The translations under genes were made by a program, and so were the position numbers. Shown piece after piece: positions 25,637 to 34,271 of a stretch of DNA of 64,000 bases. Each line of letters opens with the position of its first letter. The stretch's first letter is position 1. The DNA comes from Microbacterium arborescens (lineage in GTDB: Bacteria > Actinomycetota > Actinomycetes > Actinomycetales > Microbacteriaceae): positions 806,001 through 870,000 of the forward strand of contig NZ_CP128474.1 in the NCBI RefSeq assembly GCF_030369635.1, read 5' to 3'. The notes under the pieces were generated by a model. The model did not search any database. It was not told the DNA's origin and was given only the letters and a program-made list of their open reading frames with translations.

Positions 25637-28047
25637 CGACGCGATCGACCGCCCGGGTGCGGCATCCCCGAGCCGGTAGGCGTGTCCGCAGCGTCATCGC
25701 CTCGCTGAGCGCCCTGGTCGTGGCGGCACTCATCGTCATGCCCCTCGGCCAGACGGCCCACGCGCGCATCGATGATGCGACGCCGATCGCGGATGCCGAG
25801 ATCGGCCCGAACACGGAAATCCAGGTCACGGCCCTCGGGCCCGGCGCAAATGTCCAGGGATTCCAACCGCCGTCGCCCATCACACAAGATCCGCTGGCTG
25901 CCTACCCCACCAGCAATCCGGCCGGATACTCGTCGGTGAGGCCCTTCAGCGGAACGATCATCGCGTCGAGCATCTCCGACCCGTCGCTGACCGCCGAGAT
26001 GTACTGCATCAATCTCCGGGTGGCCACGAACGTCGGCATCGGGTACGAGTCCGGCACGTGGGAGGAATCGAACGTCCCGAACATCGGATACGTCACCTAC
26101 ATCCTCAACAACTACTACCCGACGACCTCCGAACCCTCCGGTCTCTCGGCGAATCAGCAGGCAGCGGCCGTCCAGTCCGCGATCTGGTACTTCACGGATG
26201 GATATGTCGTGAGCACGGCGGCCAGCTCGACGATTCGCGAGGCGACGGCGGCGATCGTCGCCGCAGCTCAGGCGGCAGGACCGGTCGTCGAACCGCCTGC
26301 GCCGGAAGCGAGCATCACACCCGCTTCCGATTCCGCCGCGTCGATCTCCAGCGCGGGGCCCTTCACGGTCGTCGCCGAGGGCGCGACCGAGGTCACCGTC
26401 TCCGTTCCCAGCGGCTATGCGATGTTCACGGACGCGGAAGGGGCGGAGCCCCTCGCGAACCCGGCCTCCGTGCCCACGGGTACCGACATATGGGTGCGGA
26501 GTTCGAGCGGTTCGCCCGGCGAGACCGTGCTGAACGCGCGCGCAGCGGTGACGGTCCAGCGGGGGCAGGTGTATCTGTACGACGGCAACACACCTTCTTT
26601 GGACGATGCGCAGCGACTGATCCTGGCCGACACGACGGAACTGGACGCGGTCGCCTCAGCCACCGCGGAGTTCTTCGCGGTCGGCTCGTTGACGGTGAGC
26701 AAGGCGTTCGCCGGCGAGGCGCTCGGTCTTCAGGGCGACATCCAGCTGGCCATCGACTGCGGTGAGGGGTACACCTACACCGCCGACATCCCCGCCGGCA
26801 CGGCGACGACGCAGACCTTCACGTACTCGGGCATACCGGCCGGGACGAGCTGCACGGTGACGGAACCCGTCACCGGCGCCAACACGGTGGTCGACGTCGA
26901 AACCGATGCGGGCCAGACCGCGGAGATCACGGAGGGCGGTGCCGCGATCACGATCACGAACACCGTCACCTACCTTCCGGGCGCTCTGCGGGTGGTGAAG
27001 GGCATCGCCGGTGACGCCGCAGGCGCGCAGGGTGCGATTCGCCTGACCGTGGTCTGCGGTGACGTTCTTAACGAGACGTTCGAGATCCCGGCCGGAAGCG
27101 CCGCCGGCGATTACGAGCAGGTGTACTCCGACCTGCCCGCCGGCACCGCGTGCACCGTCACGGAGACGGAGACGGGCAGCACCGCGCAGGTGGAGGTCGC
27201 GACGGGCGACCCCGTCACCGTCGAGATCCAGCCGGGTGCGACGGTCGATGCGGCAGTCGCGAACACCGTGACCTACCGTCCTGGATCACTTCGCGTGGTC
27301 AAGTCGATCGCGGGAGTCGCGGCCGGACAGCAGGCCGCGATCGAACTCGGCATCGTCTGCGGCGAAGTGCTCGACGAGACCTTCGAGATTCCCGCCGGCA
27401 CCGCCGCGGGGGAGTACGAGCAGCTCTTCACCGACATCCCGGCTGGTACCGAGTGCACCGTCACGGAGCTCGAGTCGGGCGCGACGGCACAGGTCGACGT
27501 CACGTCAGACGGCCCCGTCACCGTGGCCATCGAGCCGGGCGCGACGGTCGACGCCGCGCTGTCGAACGATGTGTCGTATCTGCCGGGGTCGCTGCGGGTC
27601 GTGAAGACCGTGACCGGCGGAGGCGCGGGTCTGCAGGATGCCATCGAGCTCAGCGTCCGTTGCGATGACGGCGACGTGCTCGACGAGACGTTCGTGATCC
27701 CGGCTCGCAGTCGCGCGGGCGACTACGAGCAGGTGTACGCGGATCTGCCCGCAGGAACGAACTGCGTCGTGACCGAGACCGAGTCGGGCAGCACTGCGCT
27801 CGTGCAGGTGGCCACGGCCGACCCCGTCACGGTGGAGATCGAACCCGGCGGAACCGTGGATGCCGCCCTCGTCAACGACGTTCGCGGAGGGGAGCCGATC
27901 GTCCCCGGACACAGCGCGCTCCCCGCGACCGGCGGCGAGGCGCCACACCTGGCCCTCATCCTCGGACTCGGCAGCATGATGGTCGGTCTGCTCGTGATCA
28001 TGGGCGGTTACCGGGTGCACCGTCAGCGGTCGACGCTGACACGGTGA
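25633..28047 (+). CDS. sortase-anchored thioester-domain adhesin with four DUF5979-type repeats
   Basis: An 804-residue cell-wall protein. It has a signal peptide (VRSVIASLSALVVAALIVMP), then a thioester domain (residues about 75-200) with Cys in EMYCINLRV and Gln in AAAVQSAIWYFTDG, the pair that forms the intramolecular thioester in such domains. A TQXA-like segment follows. Four tandem domains of about 100 residues start near residues 351, 449, 551 and 652 (GSLTVSKAFAG, GALRVVKGIAG, GSLRVVKSIAG, GSLRVVKTVTG), each with a CG and a CxVTE cysteine. The C-terminus has the sorting signal LPATGG, a hydrophobic helix and a basic tail. Thioester domains can bond covalently to host or surface amines. 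The gene follows the LuxR regulator and is probably regulated with the lanthipeptide. Confidence 0.9.
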   Translation: MTTRSTARVRHPRAGRRVRSVIASLSALVVAALIVMPLGQTAHARIDDATPIADAEIGPNTEIQVTALGPGANVQGFQPPSPITQDPLAAYPTSNPAGYSSVRPFSGTIIASSISDPSLTAEMYCINLRVATNVGIGYESGTWEESNVPNIGYVTYILNNYYPTTSEPSGLSANQQAAAVQSAIWYFTDGYVVSTAASSTIREATAAIVAAAQAAGPVVEPPAPEASITPASDSAASISSAGPFTVVAEGATEVTVSVPSGYAMFTDAEGAEPLANPASVPTGTDIWVRSSSGSPGETVLNARAAVTVQRGQVYLYDGNTPSLDDAQRLILADTTELDAVASATAEFFAVGSLTVSKAFAGEALGLQGDIQLAIDCGEGYTYTADIPAGTATTQTFTYSGIPAGTSCTVTEPVTGANTVVDVETDAGQTAEITEGGAAITITNTVTYLPGALRVVKGIAGDAAGAQGAIRLTVVCGDVLNETFEIPAGSAAGDYEQVYSDLPAGTACTVTETETGSTAQVEVATGDPVTVEIQPGATVDAAVANTVTYRPGSLRVVKSIAGVAAGQQAAIELGIVCGEVLDETFEIPAGTAAGEYEQLFTDIPAGTECTVTELESGATAQVDVTSDGPVTVAIEPGATVDAALSNDVSYLPGSLRVVKTVTGGGAGLQDAIELSVRCDDGDVLDETFVIPARSRAGDYEQVYADLPAGTNCVVTETESGSTALVQVATADPVTVEIEPGGTVDAALVNDVRGGEPIVPGHSALPATGGEAPHLALILGLGSMMVGLLVIMGGYRVHRQRSTLTR
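26680..27890 (+). repeat. four tandem ~300-base repeats in the adhesin gene
   Basis: The DUF5979-type domains are repeated at nucleotide level; the three later units (from about 26978, 27281 and 27584) are the most alike, while the first is diverged. Such repeats may expand or contract by recombination and set the length of the stalk that projects the thioester domain from the wall. Confidence 0.8.
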
Positions 28048-28054
28048 GGCCCGC

Positions 28055-28086
28055 TGCGCCCCCTCGCTCGACGGCGAGGGGGCGCA
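28055..28086 (+). terminator. terminator of the adhesin gene
   Basis: TGCGCCCCCTCGC at 28055-28067 pairs perfectly with 28074-28086 over a six-base loop, eight bases after the stop codon. A second hairpin (GCCCGC/GCGGGC) lies at 28100-28118. Neither has a long T run, as is common in high-G+C actinobacteria. Confidence 0.8.
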
Positions 28087-28148
28087 GTCACGCCCTCGTG
28101 CCCGCCGGAGGAGCGGGCGATCGACGACGGAAAACCGGCACCGATATT

Positions 28149-28164
28149 TCATCCGGACGGATGA
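28149..28164. promoter_or_regulatory. TCATCCG-GA-CGGATGA palindrome, copy 2
   Basis: Seven-base arms around a two-base centre. It lies between two convergent genes (adhesin and response regulator), just seven bases beyond the response-regulator stop, so it is not in an obvious promoter. It could be a regulator site, a weak terminator for the leftward operon, or the edge of a mobile segment whose other edge is copy 1. Confidence 0.6.
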
Positions 28165-28170
28165 GACAAC

Positions 28171-28839
28171 TCAGAGCCGGTTGCGTGTTCCCCACAGTGC
28201 GAGCTGCGTCCGGTCGGCGAGATCGAGCTTCTTGAGCGCGGAATGCAGTTGCGATCGCACGGTGTGCACCGAGACCTGGAGCCTATCGGCGATGCCCTCG
28301 TTGCTCGTCACGCCGCCGGCGAGCACCGAGATCACGCGACGCTCGGCCGAGGTCAGCAGAGCGCTCGCCTCCGGGTCTTCGGGCCCTCCGCCGCGGCGGA
28401 CGAACTCACGGATCAGGGGCGCCGTCACTCGCGACGACACGAGGGCCTCGCCCCGGGCTGCCGCATAGATCGCACCGACGAGCTGGTCGGAGTCGTGACT
28501 CTTGAGCAGGTAGCCGACGGCACCGGAATCCAGTGCTTCACTGACGTATCCGTCGATGGCGAAGCTCGTCATGACGATGACGGCGATGGGCGCGCGGCCG
28601 TCTTCGGGGCGCGCGAGCAGGCGTGTCGCGGACAGTCCCGACATCTGCGGCATCTGGATGTCCATGAGCACGACGTCGGCACGCTCGGTTCGGGCGACGT
28701 GCACGGCGTCGATGCCGTTCGAGACCTCGCCGACGACCTGGATGCCGGGGGCGCCTTCCAGCTGAAGCCGCAGCCCTCGGCGCACAGCACGATTGTCGTC
28801 GGCGATCAGCACGCGGATGCGCTCGGCTCCACGAGTCAT
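28171..28839 (-). CDS. NarL/LuxR-family response regulator
   Basis: A 222-residue response regulator with a complete receiver: acidic pair in VLIADDNRAV, phospho-acceptor Asp in VVLMDIQMPQMSG, conserved Thr in VIVMTSF and Lys in GYLLKSHDS. The C-terminal LuxR helix-turn-helix is LTSAERRVISVLAGGVTSNE then VSVHTVRSQLHSALKKL. It is 13 bases downstream of its partner kinase gene and forms a standard two-component pair with it. Targets may include the palindromes described here, but that is inference. Confidence 0.93.
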   Translation of the reverse strand: MTRGAERIRVLIADDNRAVRRGLRLQLEGAPGIQVVGEVSNGIDAVHVARTERADVVLMDIQMPQMSGLSATRLLARPEDGRAPIAVIVMTSFAIDGYVSEALDSGAVGYLLKSHDSDQLVGAIYAAARGEALVSSRVTAPLIREFVRRGGGPEDPEASALLTSAERRVISVLAGGVTSNEGIADRLQVSVHTVRSQLHSALKKLDLADRTQLALWGTRNRL

Positions 28840-28852
28840 ACCGTTCTCCCTG

Positions 28853-30136
28853 TCAGGCGATCGGGTCGATCGGGATCGTGATCCGCACGTCCCATCCGCC
28901 GGTCGGCGTCGGCCCTGCGAACAGTGTGCCCCTCAGTAGCTCGACGCGCTCGCGCATTCCCCGCAGGCCCCAGCCGAGATCGAGGCCCGGGACCGGCATC
29001 GATTCGCTGTTCGGTGCCCCATTGACGACGCGGACGATGAGTTCGTCCTCAGCCTCGGCCACCGTCACGGTCACACTGACCGGCGCCCCGGGAGCGTGCT
29101 TGGCGGCGTTCGTCAGGGCCTCCTGGAGAACGCGGTACGCGGTGGTCGAGACGACGGCCGGAAGGTCGGACACCGCACCGGACAGCTCGAACGAGACCGG
29201 CATGCCGCGCTGCGACCAGAACTCCACCAGCTCGCCCGCACGACGCAGGTCGCGTGTCGTCTCCGCGGGTGCCGCTGCTTCGGCGTGCAGGTCGCTCAGC
29301 GCGCCCGCGAGGCTCGCCGCCGCGAACCGGCCCTCGTTCCGTACCTCGCCGACCAGACGGATCGCCTCGTCGGGACGGGCGGGCGCAAGCGAGATGGCGG
29401 CGTCGGCGAGCGTCACGAGCCCGGCCAGGTGCTGACCGGCGACATCGTGCAGCTCCTGCGCGATGCGGGCGCGCTCCCGCTCGCGAGCGTCGTTGACGCG
29501 CGCATCGTGCTCTTGGCGCGCCAGTTCGGCCTGCTCGCGGGCGAGCGTGACCTTCCGCACCTGCGCGCCCCACCAGATCCCCAACGCGGTCGCCCCGAGA
29601 GCCGGGGCGGTGAACCGGAAGAACTCGTTCGCCATGAACGTCACGGCGGCCCCGGCGTCGCCCGCGTAGACGACGGCCCAGACGAAGAGGCCTCCCATGC
29701 CGAGCATGACCACGCCGAGGAAGCACACGATCGCCGACGTCGCCGGCACCCGGCTCGCCAGGAGGAACTGCGCGAGCGCCACGACCAGGTACATGCCGAT
29801 GAGCCAGTTGGGCACGTCGAAGGTGGCGAGGAGGACGAGGTACACCGCGACGGTCGCGACGACCGCCGTGCGCGGCCACCGATCGCTCAGCAGAAGCGCG
29901 GACGCCTGGGCCACGCAGGCCACGGTGAGGATGACGCACAGCACGGGTATCGAGACCGAGAACGGCCAGTCGATGGGGCCGGCCAACATCGCGGTGATCG
30001 GCGTCGCGAGCACCTGGAGGGTCGTCATCACCGACACGATGGCGACCAGGATCGCCGACGCGCGACGCGTGCGGAAGAAGGTGCGCGTCGCGGACTCGTC
30101 GAATCCGACGCCGGGCTCTCGGGGTGGGTTCACCAC
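28853..30136 (-). CDS. NarL-type sensor histidine kinase
   Basis: A 427-residue membrane kinase with about five to six N-terminal helices and almost no extracytoplasmic loop, so it probably senses the membrane or something within it. After a coiled coil (VTLAREQAELARQEHDARVN) comes the HisKA_3 phosphorylation site RIAQELHDVAGQHLAGLVTL. The ATPase domain has NAAKHAPGAPVSVTV as N box and GWGLRGMRERVELL as G box. It is transcribed with the downstream response regulator. Kinases of this build often sense envelope stress or lipid state. Confidence 0.92.
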   Translation of the reverse strand: MVNPPREPGVGFDESATRTFFRTRRASAILVAIVSVMTTLQVLATPITAMLAGPIDWPFSVSIPVLCVILTVACVAQASALLLSDRWPRTAVVATVAVYLVLLATFDVPNWLIGMYLVVALAQFLLASRVPATSAIVCFLGVVMLGMGGLFVWAVVYAGDAGAAVTFMANEFFRFTAPALGATALGIWWGAQVRKVTLAREQAELARQEHDARVNDARERERARIAQELHDVAGQHLAGLVTLADAAISLAPARPDEAIRLVGEVRNEGRFAAASLAGALSDLHAEAAAPAETTRDLRRAGELVEFWSQRGMPVSFELSGAVSDLPAVVSTTAYRVLQEALTNAAKHAPGAPVSVTVTVAEAEDELIVRVVNGAPNSESMPVPGLDLGWGLRGMRERVELLRGTLFAGPTPTGGWDVRITIPIDPIA

Positions 30137-30211
30137 AGAATCCTCTCAGCCCCGCAGAGAAGGCCCGTGCATGCCAGGATGTGATGAGTCAGCGCGGAAG
30201 GAAACCTGTCG

Positions 30212-31072
30212 ATGAGCAAGCCCATCACATCTCCCGAATCCAACAAGCTGCTGCGCGCCGCGATCTGGGTCGCCATCGGCGCGCTCATCGCCGCCGCGAT
30301 CGTCTGCGTCGTCTGGGTGCTGGTCGGGTCGGGTACCGGAATCGTCGCCCGCGCCTTCATGACGGTGCTGCTGCTCGCGGGTTTCGCGGGCATCTCGATC
30401 CTCGAATCGCACCTCGCCGGTCGTCGCCCCGCCTGGTTCGCTCTGACCAGCATGGGCAGCTGGGTGGTCGCGCTGCTGATCGGCGCCGTCATGATCTGGC
30501 TGCCGTCGCCGACCGAGAGCTTCGGATGGGGCTACGAGCGGTTCATGCGCTTCCTGCTGGTGCTGCTGATCCTGCAGCTGGCGCTGCTGCACCTGCGCCT
30601 CTTCACGAAGGCCTACTCGCGCAACCCCACGACGTTCCTCTCGATCGTCACCTACACGACCATCGCCTTCCTCGGGATCGTCGCCGTCATGCTGATCGTG
30701 CCGCTCGTCGGCGGCGAGTGGTTCGACTTCCTGCCGATCTACTGGCGCGTCGTGGTCGCGCTGACGATCCTCGCCGCGGTCGGCACCGCGCTGGTTCCAC
30801 TGGTGAACGCCCTGCTGATGCCGCGCGCCCCTCAGCCGGCCGCATCGGCGCCGTGGCCGACCTACGCCGACGGGCGCACGCCGCTGCCCGTCCTGGGAGA
30901 CGGATCGCCCGACTGGCAGGCCTACTACACCGGGCGTCCCACCTACCCGCAGGCCTACGCACCCGCACAGCCCGCACAGGCAGCGCCGCCCGCGGCGGCT
31001 CCCGCCCAGCCGGGCTACCAGGACTACCCGCCGCCCCCGCCGCTGCCGGACCAGCCGATCGCTCCCCGTTGA
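30212..31072 (+). CDS. multi-pass membrane protein with Pro/Ala-rich tail
   Basis: A 286-residue protein with about six transmembrane segments (for example IWVAIGALIAAAIVCVVWVL and FLSIVTYTTIAFLGIVAVML) and a cytoplasmic tail rich in Pro, Ala, Tyr and Gln (from about residue 205). I do not recognise a family. It is divergent from the sensor kinase with 75 bases between the starts. Confidence 0.7.
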   Translation: MSKPITSPESNKLLRAAIWVAIGALIAAAIVCVVWVLVGSGTGIVARAFMTVLLLAGFAGISILESHLAGRRPAWFALTSMGSWVVALLIGAVMIWLPSPTESFGWGYERFMRFLLVLLILQLALLHLRLFTKAYSRNPTTFLSIVTYTTIAFLGIVAVMLIVPLVGGEWFDFLPIYWRVVVALTILAAVGTALVPLVNALLMPRAPQPAASAPWPTYADGRTPLPVLGDGSPDWQAYYTGRPTYPQAYAPAQPAQAAPPAAAPAQPGYQDYPPPPPLPDQPIAPR

Positions 31073-31116
31073 CGGCCCGGGCTCGGTGAGCCCGGGAACC
31101 CCGTAGCGTGGGTGGC

Positions 31117-31914
31117 ATGGTGCAAGCGCGAGAGCTCACAGACCTGGCCATCGAGATCGCCCGCGAGGCGGGAGCGCTCGCGCGCCGTCGCCGCAGCGAG
31201 GGAGTCGCCATCGCCGCGACGAAGTCAGCGCTCGCCGACATCGTCACCGAGGCCGACCGTGAGGTCGAGCTCCTCATCCGCGATCGCATCGCCCAGGCGC
31301 GACCCGAGGACGGCTTCCTCGGTGAGGAATCCGGAGCCGAGCGCGGCGCGAGCGGCCTCACCTGGGTCGTCGATCCCATCGACGGCACGGTGAACTACGC
31401 CTACGGCATCCCGCACTACGCCGTCAGCATCGCGGTGGTCGATGGCGAACCCGACCCGCAGGAGTGGGAGGCGGTCGCCGCGGCCGTCTTCTCGCCGGTC
31501 GTCGACGAGCTGTTCCGCGCGACCGTGGGCGAAGGTGCGTGGCTGGGCGATATGCGTCTGGCGGTGTCCGAGCCGACGGATGCCGGCGCACTGCTGGCCA
31601 CGGGGTTCGGCTACGACCCCGCCACCCACGCGGGAGACCTCGCTCGGCTCGGACGCATCATGCCCATCGCGCGCGACATCCGCCGCGCCGGGGCCGCATC
31701 GCTCGATCTGGCCTACGTCGCGGCCGGGCGGCTCGACGGCTACGTCGAGCGCGGCCTGCAGCCCTGGGATCACGCGGCGGGCGCGCTCCTGGTCGCCGAG
31801 GCCGGGGGAGTGGTGACCGGGATGCCCGGAGAGCGCCCTGGGCGCACCATGACGATCGCGGCGTCGCCGGCTCTCCACAGCCAGCTGACCGAACGGGTTT
31901 TCCACGAAAGCTGA
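31117..31914 (+). CDS. inositol monophosphatase family protein
   Basis: A 265-residue Mg-dependent phosphatase of the IMPase superfamily. Metal ligands are visible in FLGEESGAE (Glu), VVDPIDGTVNYAYGIP (the DPIDGT motif) and the late WDHAAGALLVAEAGG motif. The substrate may be inositol phosphate, histidinol phosphate or a related sugar phosphate; motif patterns here do not decide. ATG 31117 is preferred, though GTG 31108 and GTG 31120 are nearby alternatives. Confidence 0.88.
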   Translation: MVQARELTDLAIEIAREAGALARRRRSEGVAIAATKSALADIVTEADREVELLIRDRIAQARPEDGFLGEESGAERGASGLTWVVDPIDGTVNYAYGIPHYAVSIAVVDGEPDPQEWEAVAAAVFSPVVDELFRATVGEGAWLGDMRLAVSEPTDAGALLATGFGYDPATHAGDLARLGRIMPIARDIRRAGAASLDLAYVAAGRLDGYVERGLQPWDHAAGALLVAEAGGVVTGMPGERPGRTMTIAASPALHSQLTERVFHES

Positions 31915-32050
31915 CGCGTAGATCGCATTCCCAGCCGCAAGTCGTTAGTGTTTACCCGTTCGTTATCTTCGGAACCCGATCCGGAGGCCGGACACCACCC
32001 GGAAAGTTTCCGCCGCGTACGAGCGCGCGCTGTTTTCGAGAGCCTGCGAT

Positions 32051-33451
32051 TTGACTTCTGAGACCACCCCCACCGAGGCCGCGTCCTCGCGACCCTCGGC
32101 AGGGGAACCGTCGCCCACCCCGGCGACCGGTCTCACGCAGAGCACGGGTCTCACGCGCGCGCAGTGGCGGCGGCTGATGGCCGAGGCCGAGCTCGCCGCG
32201 AAGGCGGCCGACATCCCGACCGACGACGTCGCGAAGATCGATCAGGCGCCCGAGGCGCCGAGCGCCGAGATCCCCGTCGCCGCGACGAGCGCAACGGTCG
32301 ACGCAGCCGGTACCGAGCGCGATGACGAGGCTGATGCTGAGACCGACGAGCTGGTTCTCACCGTCGTCGACGGCGACGCCTACGCGGGCTCCGATCTCAT
32401 CACGCCCTCGCGGCGTCGTCGCGCAGGTTCGACGATCGAGCGCCCCGCAGCTCAGGGCGAGTCGTTCGGCCCTGCTGCCGTCGACTCCTCGAACGCCGAG
32501 AGGGCGGATGCCGGTGACGCGGACTCGGCAGGCGCTTCGGGCGCGGCGGACGAGAGCACTCAGTCTTCCGACACGCACGACGTCGACGAGTTCGAGTTCG
32601 CCGCACGGTTGTTCTCGTTCACCGCTCAGACCCCGGTGCAGGTCGCCGAGGCGTCCATCGCCGAGCACCAGCAGCGCACGCGCGAGGTCACGGTCGCACG
32701 CCCCGGACGTCTGCGCCGTGTGGGCAAGCGCGTCGCAGCGGCATCCGTCTCGATGAGTGCCGTCGCCGCCGTCGGCCTTCTCGCCGTCGGCCTGACGAGC
32801 CCTGCCGCCGCTGTCTTCGCCTCTGGTGACACCGGTCGCGACATCACCGCCGAAGCGCCCCGCACGGCGGCGTCGGTCGAGCCCGAAGAGATCCAGGCGT
32901 ATGTCTCCTCACCCACGACGGGTGTGACCTTCGATCGCAGCGACACCTTCGATGTGACTTCCGTCTCGGAGATCGCCGCCGACTCGGGTGTCACGAACTT
33001 CGCCGGCACGTGGGTCAACGACCCCAACGCCGCGATCCAGTGGCCGTTCCCGGTCGGAGTTCCGATCTCGGCGCAGTTCGGCTCGGTCTCCTACCTGTCG
33101 GAGTTCTCCCGTCCGCACCGCGGCGTCGACCTGACCCCCGGAGCGGGCGCCGAGATCCACGCCGTCGCGGGGGGAACAGTGCGCATCGCGACCGAGGCGG
33201 GCGGCGACTACGGCGTGACCGTCGTCATCGACCACAACATCGACGGCGAACTGGTCTCGACCAGGTACGGACACATGCAGTACGGCTCGCTCAAGGTGAA
33301 GGTCGGCGACACGATCGAGCCCGGCGAGATCATCGGCAAGGTCGGCAGCACCGGCAAGTCGACCGGTGCTCACCTGCACCTCGAGGTGCTGCTCGGTGGC
33401 ACCACCCAGACCGATCCGATCGCGTGGCTCGAGGAGCACACGAAGCGCTGA
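32051..33451 (+). CDS. M23-family (LytM-type) peptidase, membrane anchored
   Basis: A 466-residue protein starting at TTG 32051. About 220 residues at the N-terminus are acidic and disordered, a transmembrane helix follows (VSMSAVAAVGLLAVGLTSPA), and the C-terminal domain is an M23 peptidase. The zinc motifs are intact: HRGVDLTPG (HxxxD), YGHMQYG and HLHLEV (HxH), so an active peptidoglycan endopeptidase is expected rather than a degenerate activator. The long cytoplasmic N-terminal region is unusual; it may tie the enzyme to cytoplasmic cell-division or growth proteins. Confidence 0.88.
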   Translation: MTSETTPTEAASSRPSAGEPSPTPATGLTQSTGLTRAQWRRLMAEAELAAKAADIPTDDVAKIDQAPEAPSAEIPVAATSATVDAAGTERDDEADAETDELVLTVVDGDAYAGSDLITPSRRRRAGSTIERPAAQGESFGPAAVDSSNAERADAGDADSAGASGAADESTQSSDTHDVDEFEFAARLFSFTAQTPVQVAEASIAEHQQRTREVTVARPGRLRRVGKRVAAASVSMSAVAAVGLLAVGLTSPAAAVFASGDTGRDITAEAPRTAASVEPEEIQAYVSSPTTGVTFDRSDTFDVTSVSEIAADSGVTNFAGTWVNDPNAAIQWPFPVGVPISAQFGSVSYLSEFSRPHRGVDLTPGAGAEIHAVAGGTVRIATEAGGDYGVTVVIDHNIDGELVSTRYGHMQYGSLKVKVGDTIEPGEIIGKVGSTGKSTGAHLHLEVLLGGTTQTDPIAWLEEHTKR

Positions 33452-33514
33452 CCTGATTCGGCCTGAGGGCGCCGAGATGGTATCCTCTTCTAGTTGCCCG
33501 CTTGCGGGTGGCAC

Positions 33515-33586
33515 GCCCCGATAGCTCAGTGGCAGAGCACTTCCATGGTAAGGAAGGGGTCGTCAGTTCAATCCTGACTCGGGGCT
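33515..33586 (+). tRNA. tRNA-Thr (anticodon GGT)
   Basis: Acceptor arms GCCCCGA and TCGGGGC pair. The anticodon stem CTTCC/GGAAG encloses loop ATGGTAA with GGT, and the T arm contains the GTTCAATCC sequence. The discriminator is T. The CCA end is not encoded. It is 23 bases ahead of tRNA-Met. Confidence 0.95.
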
Positions 33587-33609
33587 CGCAGCATCCTCGG
33601 ATGCGTTGC

Positions 33610-33683
33610 GGCAGGGTAGCTCAGTTGGTGAGAGCGCACGACTCATAATCGTGAGGTCGCGGGTTCAAGCCCCGCTCCTGCTA
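33610..33683 (+). tRNA. tRNA-Met (anticodon CAT, elongator type)
   Basis: The acceptor stem GGCAGGG/TCCTGCT has G-U pairs at both ends. The anticodon stem CACGA/TCGTG encloses CTCATAA with CAT, and the T stem GCGGG/CCCGC encloses TTCAAGC. It lacks the three G-C pairs at the base of the anticodon stem that mark initiator tRNA, so it is an elongator Met (or Ile2) type. Confidence 0.93.
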
Positions 33684-33691
33684 CAGATGAC

Positions 33692-33716
33692 AACCCCCGG
33701 AATCCCCGGGGGTTTT
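33692..33716 (+). terminator. terminator of the tRNA-Thr/tRNA-Met transcript
   Basis: AACCCCCGG pairs with CCGGGGGTT over a five-base loop, followed by TTTT (the last stem bases overlap the T run). A standard intrinsic terminator. Confidence 0.9.
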
Positions 33717-33860
33717 GTCGTATCCGGGCACGTTCGAGCATCGAACCGAATCGGGCTCGGCGCGTCCTTGTGCTTAGGGCCAGACGCAGCATGGGCGCCG
33801 CGTCGACGCAATCAGCCGAACCTTGTGGTATCCCGACCCATCATCACTTCTCGATCCTTC

Positions 33861-33915
33861 GAGGTCCCACTTGGGCCGTGAAAGTGGACGGCAAACCCGG
33901 CCCAAGTGGGACCTC
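33861..33915. repeat. Palindromic intergenic repeat, family A copy 2
   Basis: GAGGTCCCACTTGGGCC at 33861-33877 pairs perfectly with 33899-33915. Compared with copy 1 (3866-3928), the middle of the stem has changed from TTCGG to TTGGG, and the opposite arm has changed with it, so pairing is kept. The loops differ. It stands after the tRNA genes in gene-free DNA. Confidence 0.9.
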
Positions 33916-33955
33916 CCGGGGGCAGCGGGGCAGCGGGGCAGGTCAGCGGCGACGT

Positions 33956-34009
33956 GCCCGGGAACGAGAAGGCGCCCGGGAACGAGAAGGCGCCCGGGAA
34001 CGAGAAGGC
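33956..34009. repeat. three tandem copies of an 18-base unit
   Basis: The unit GCCCGGGAACGAGAAGGC is repeated three times without mismatch at 33956, 33974 and 33992, and runs straight into the following hairpin, whose arm starts with the same GCCCGGG. There are no spacers, so it is a short tandem array and not a CRISPR. Confidence 0.9.
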
Positions 34010-34038
34010 GCCCGGGGCCCCTCCAGAGCCCCGGGCGC
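34008..34038. terminator. strong GC hairpin after the 18-base array
   Basis: GCGCCCGGGGC at 34008-34018 pairs with GCCCCGGGCGC at 34028-34038 over a nine-base loop. No T run follows. It may act as a terminator with no obvious owner gene, or be part of the repeat structure. Confidence 0.5.
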
Positions 34039-34271
34039 AGGTCGGGCGCGAGACGAGGACCTAACTCGCGGCCGAGGTGTCGAGCAGGCCCGCCCTGCTC
34101 CCCATCAGCGCTAGATCGCACCCGACGTCACGATCATGCCTCGCATGGCAGAAAGCCGGCGCACGCGGGCTGCGTCTCGCCGTCGGCCAGAAAAAGCTGG
34201 TCAAGCGCCTTAAATATGCCGCGTTAGGTTGGTCTGAGACGGTCATCGACGTCGATGTTCGGCGCGAGATT

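Noticed and set aside
33610..33683. tRNA-Met as an attachment site of an integrated element
   Set aside because: I found no repeat of the tRNA 3' end downstream and no integrase gene.
33956..34009. Short direct repeats that could suggest a CRISPR array
   Set aside because: The three 18-base units are contiguous with no unique spacers, and no cas genes are present in the window.
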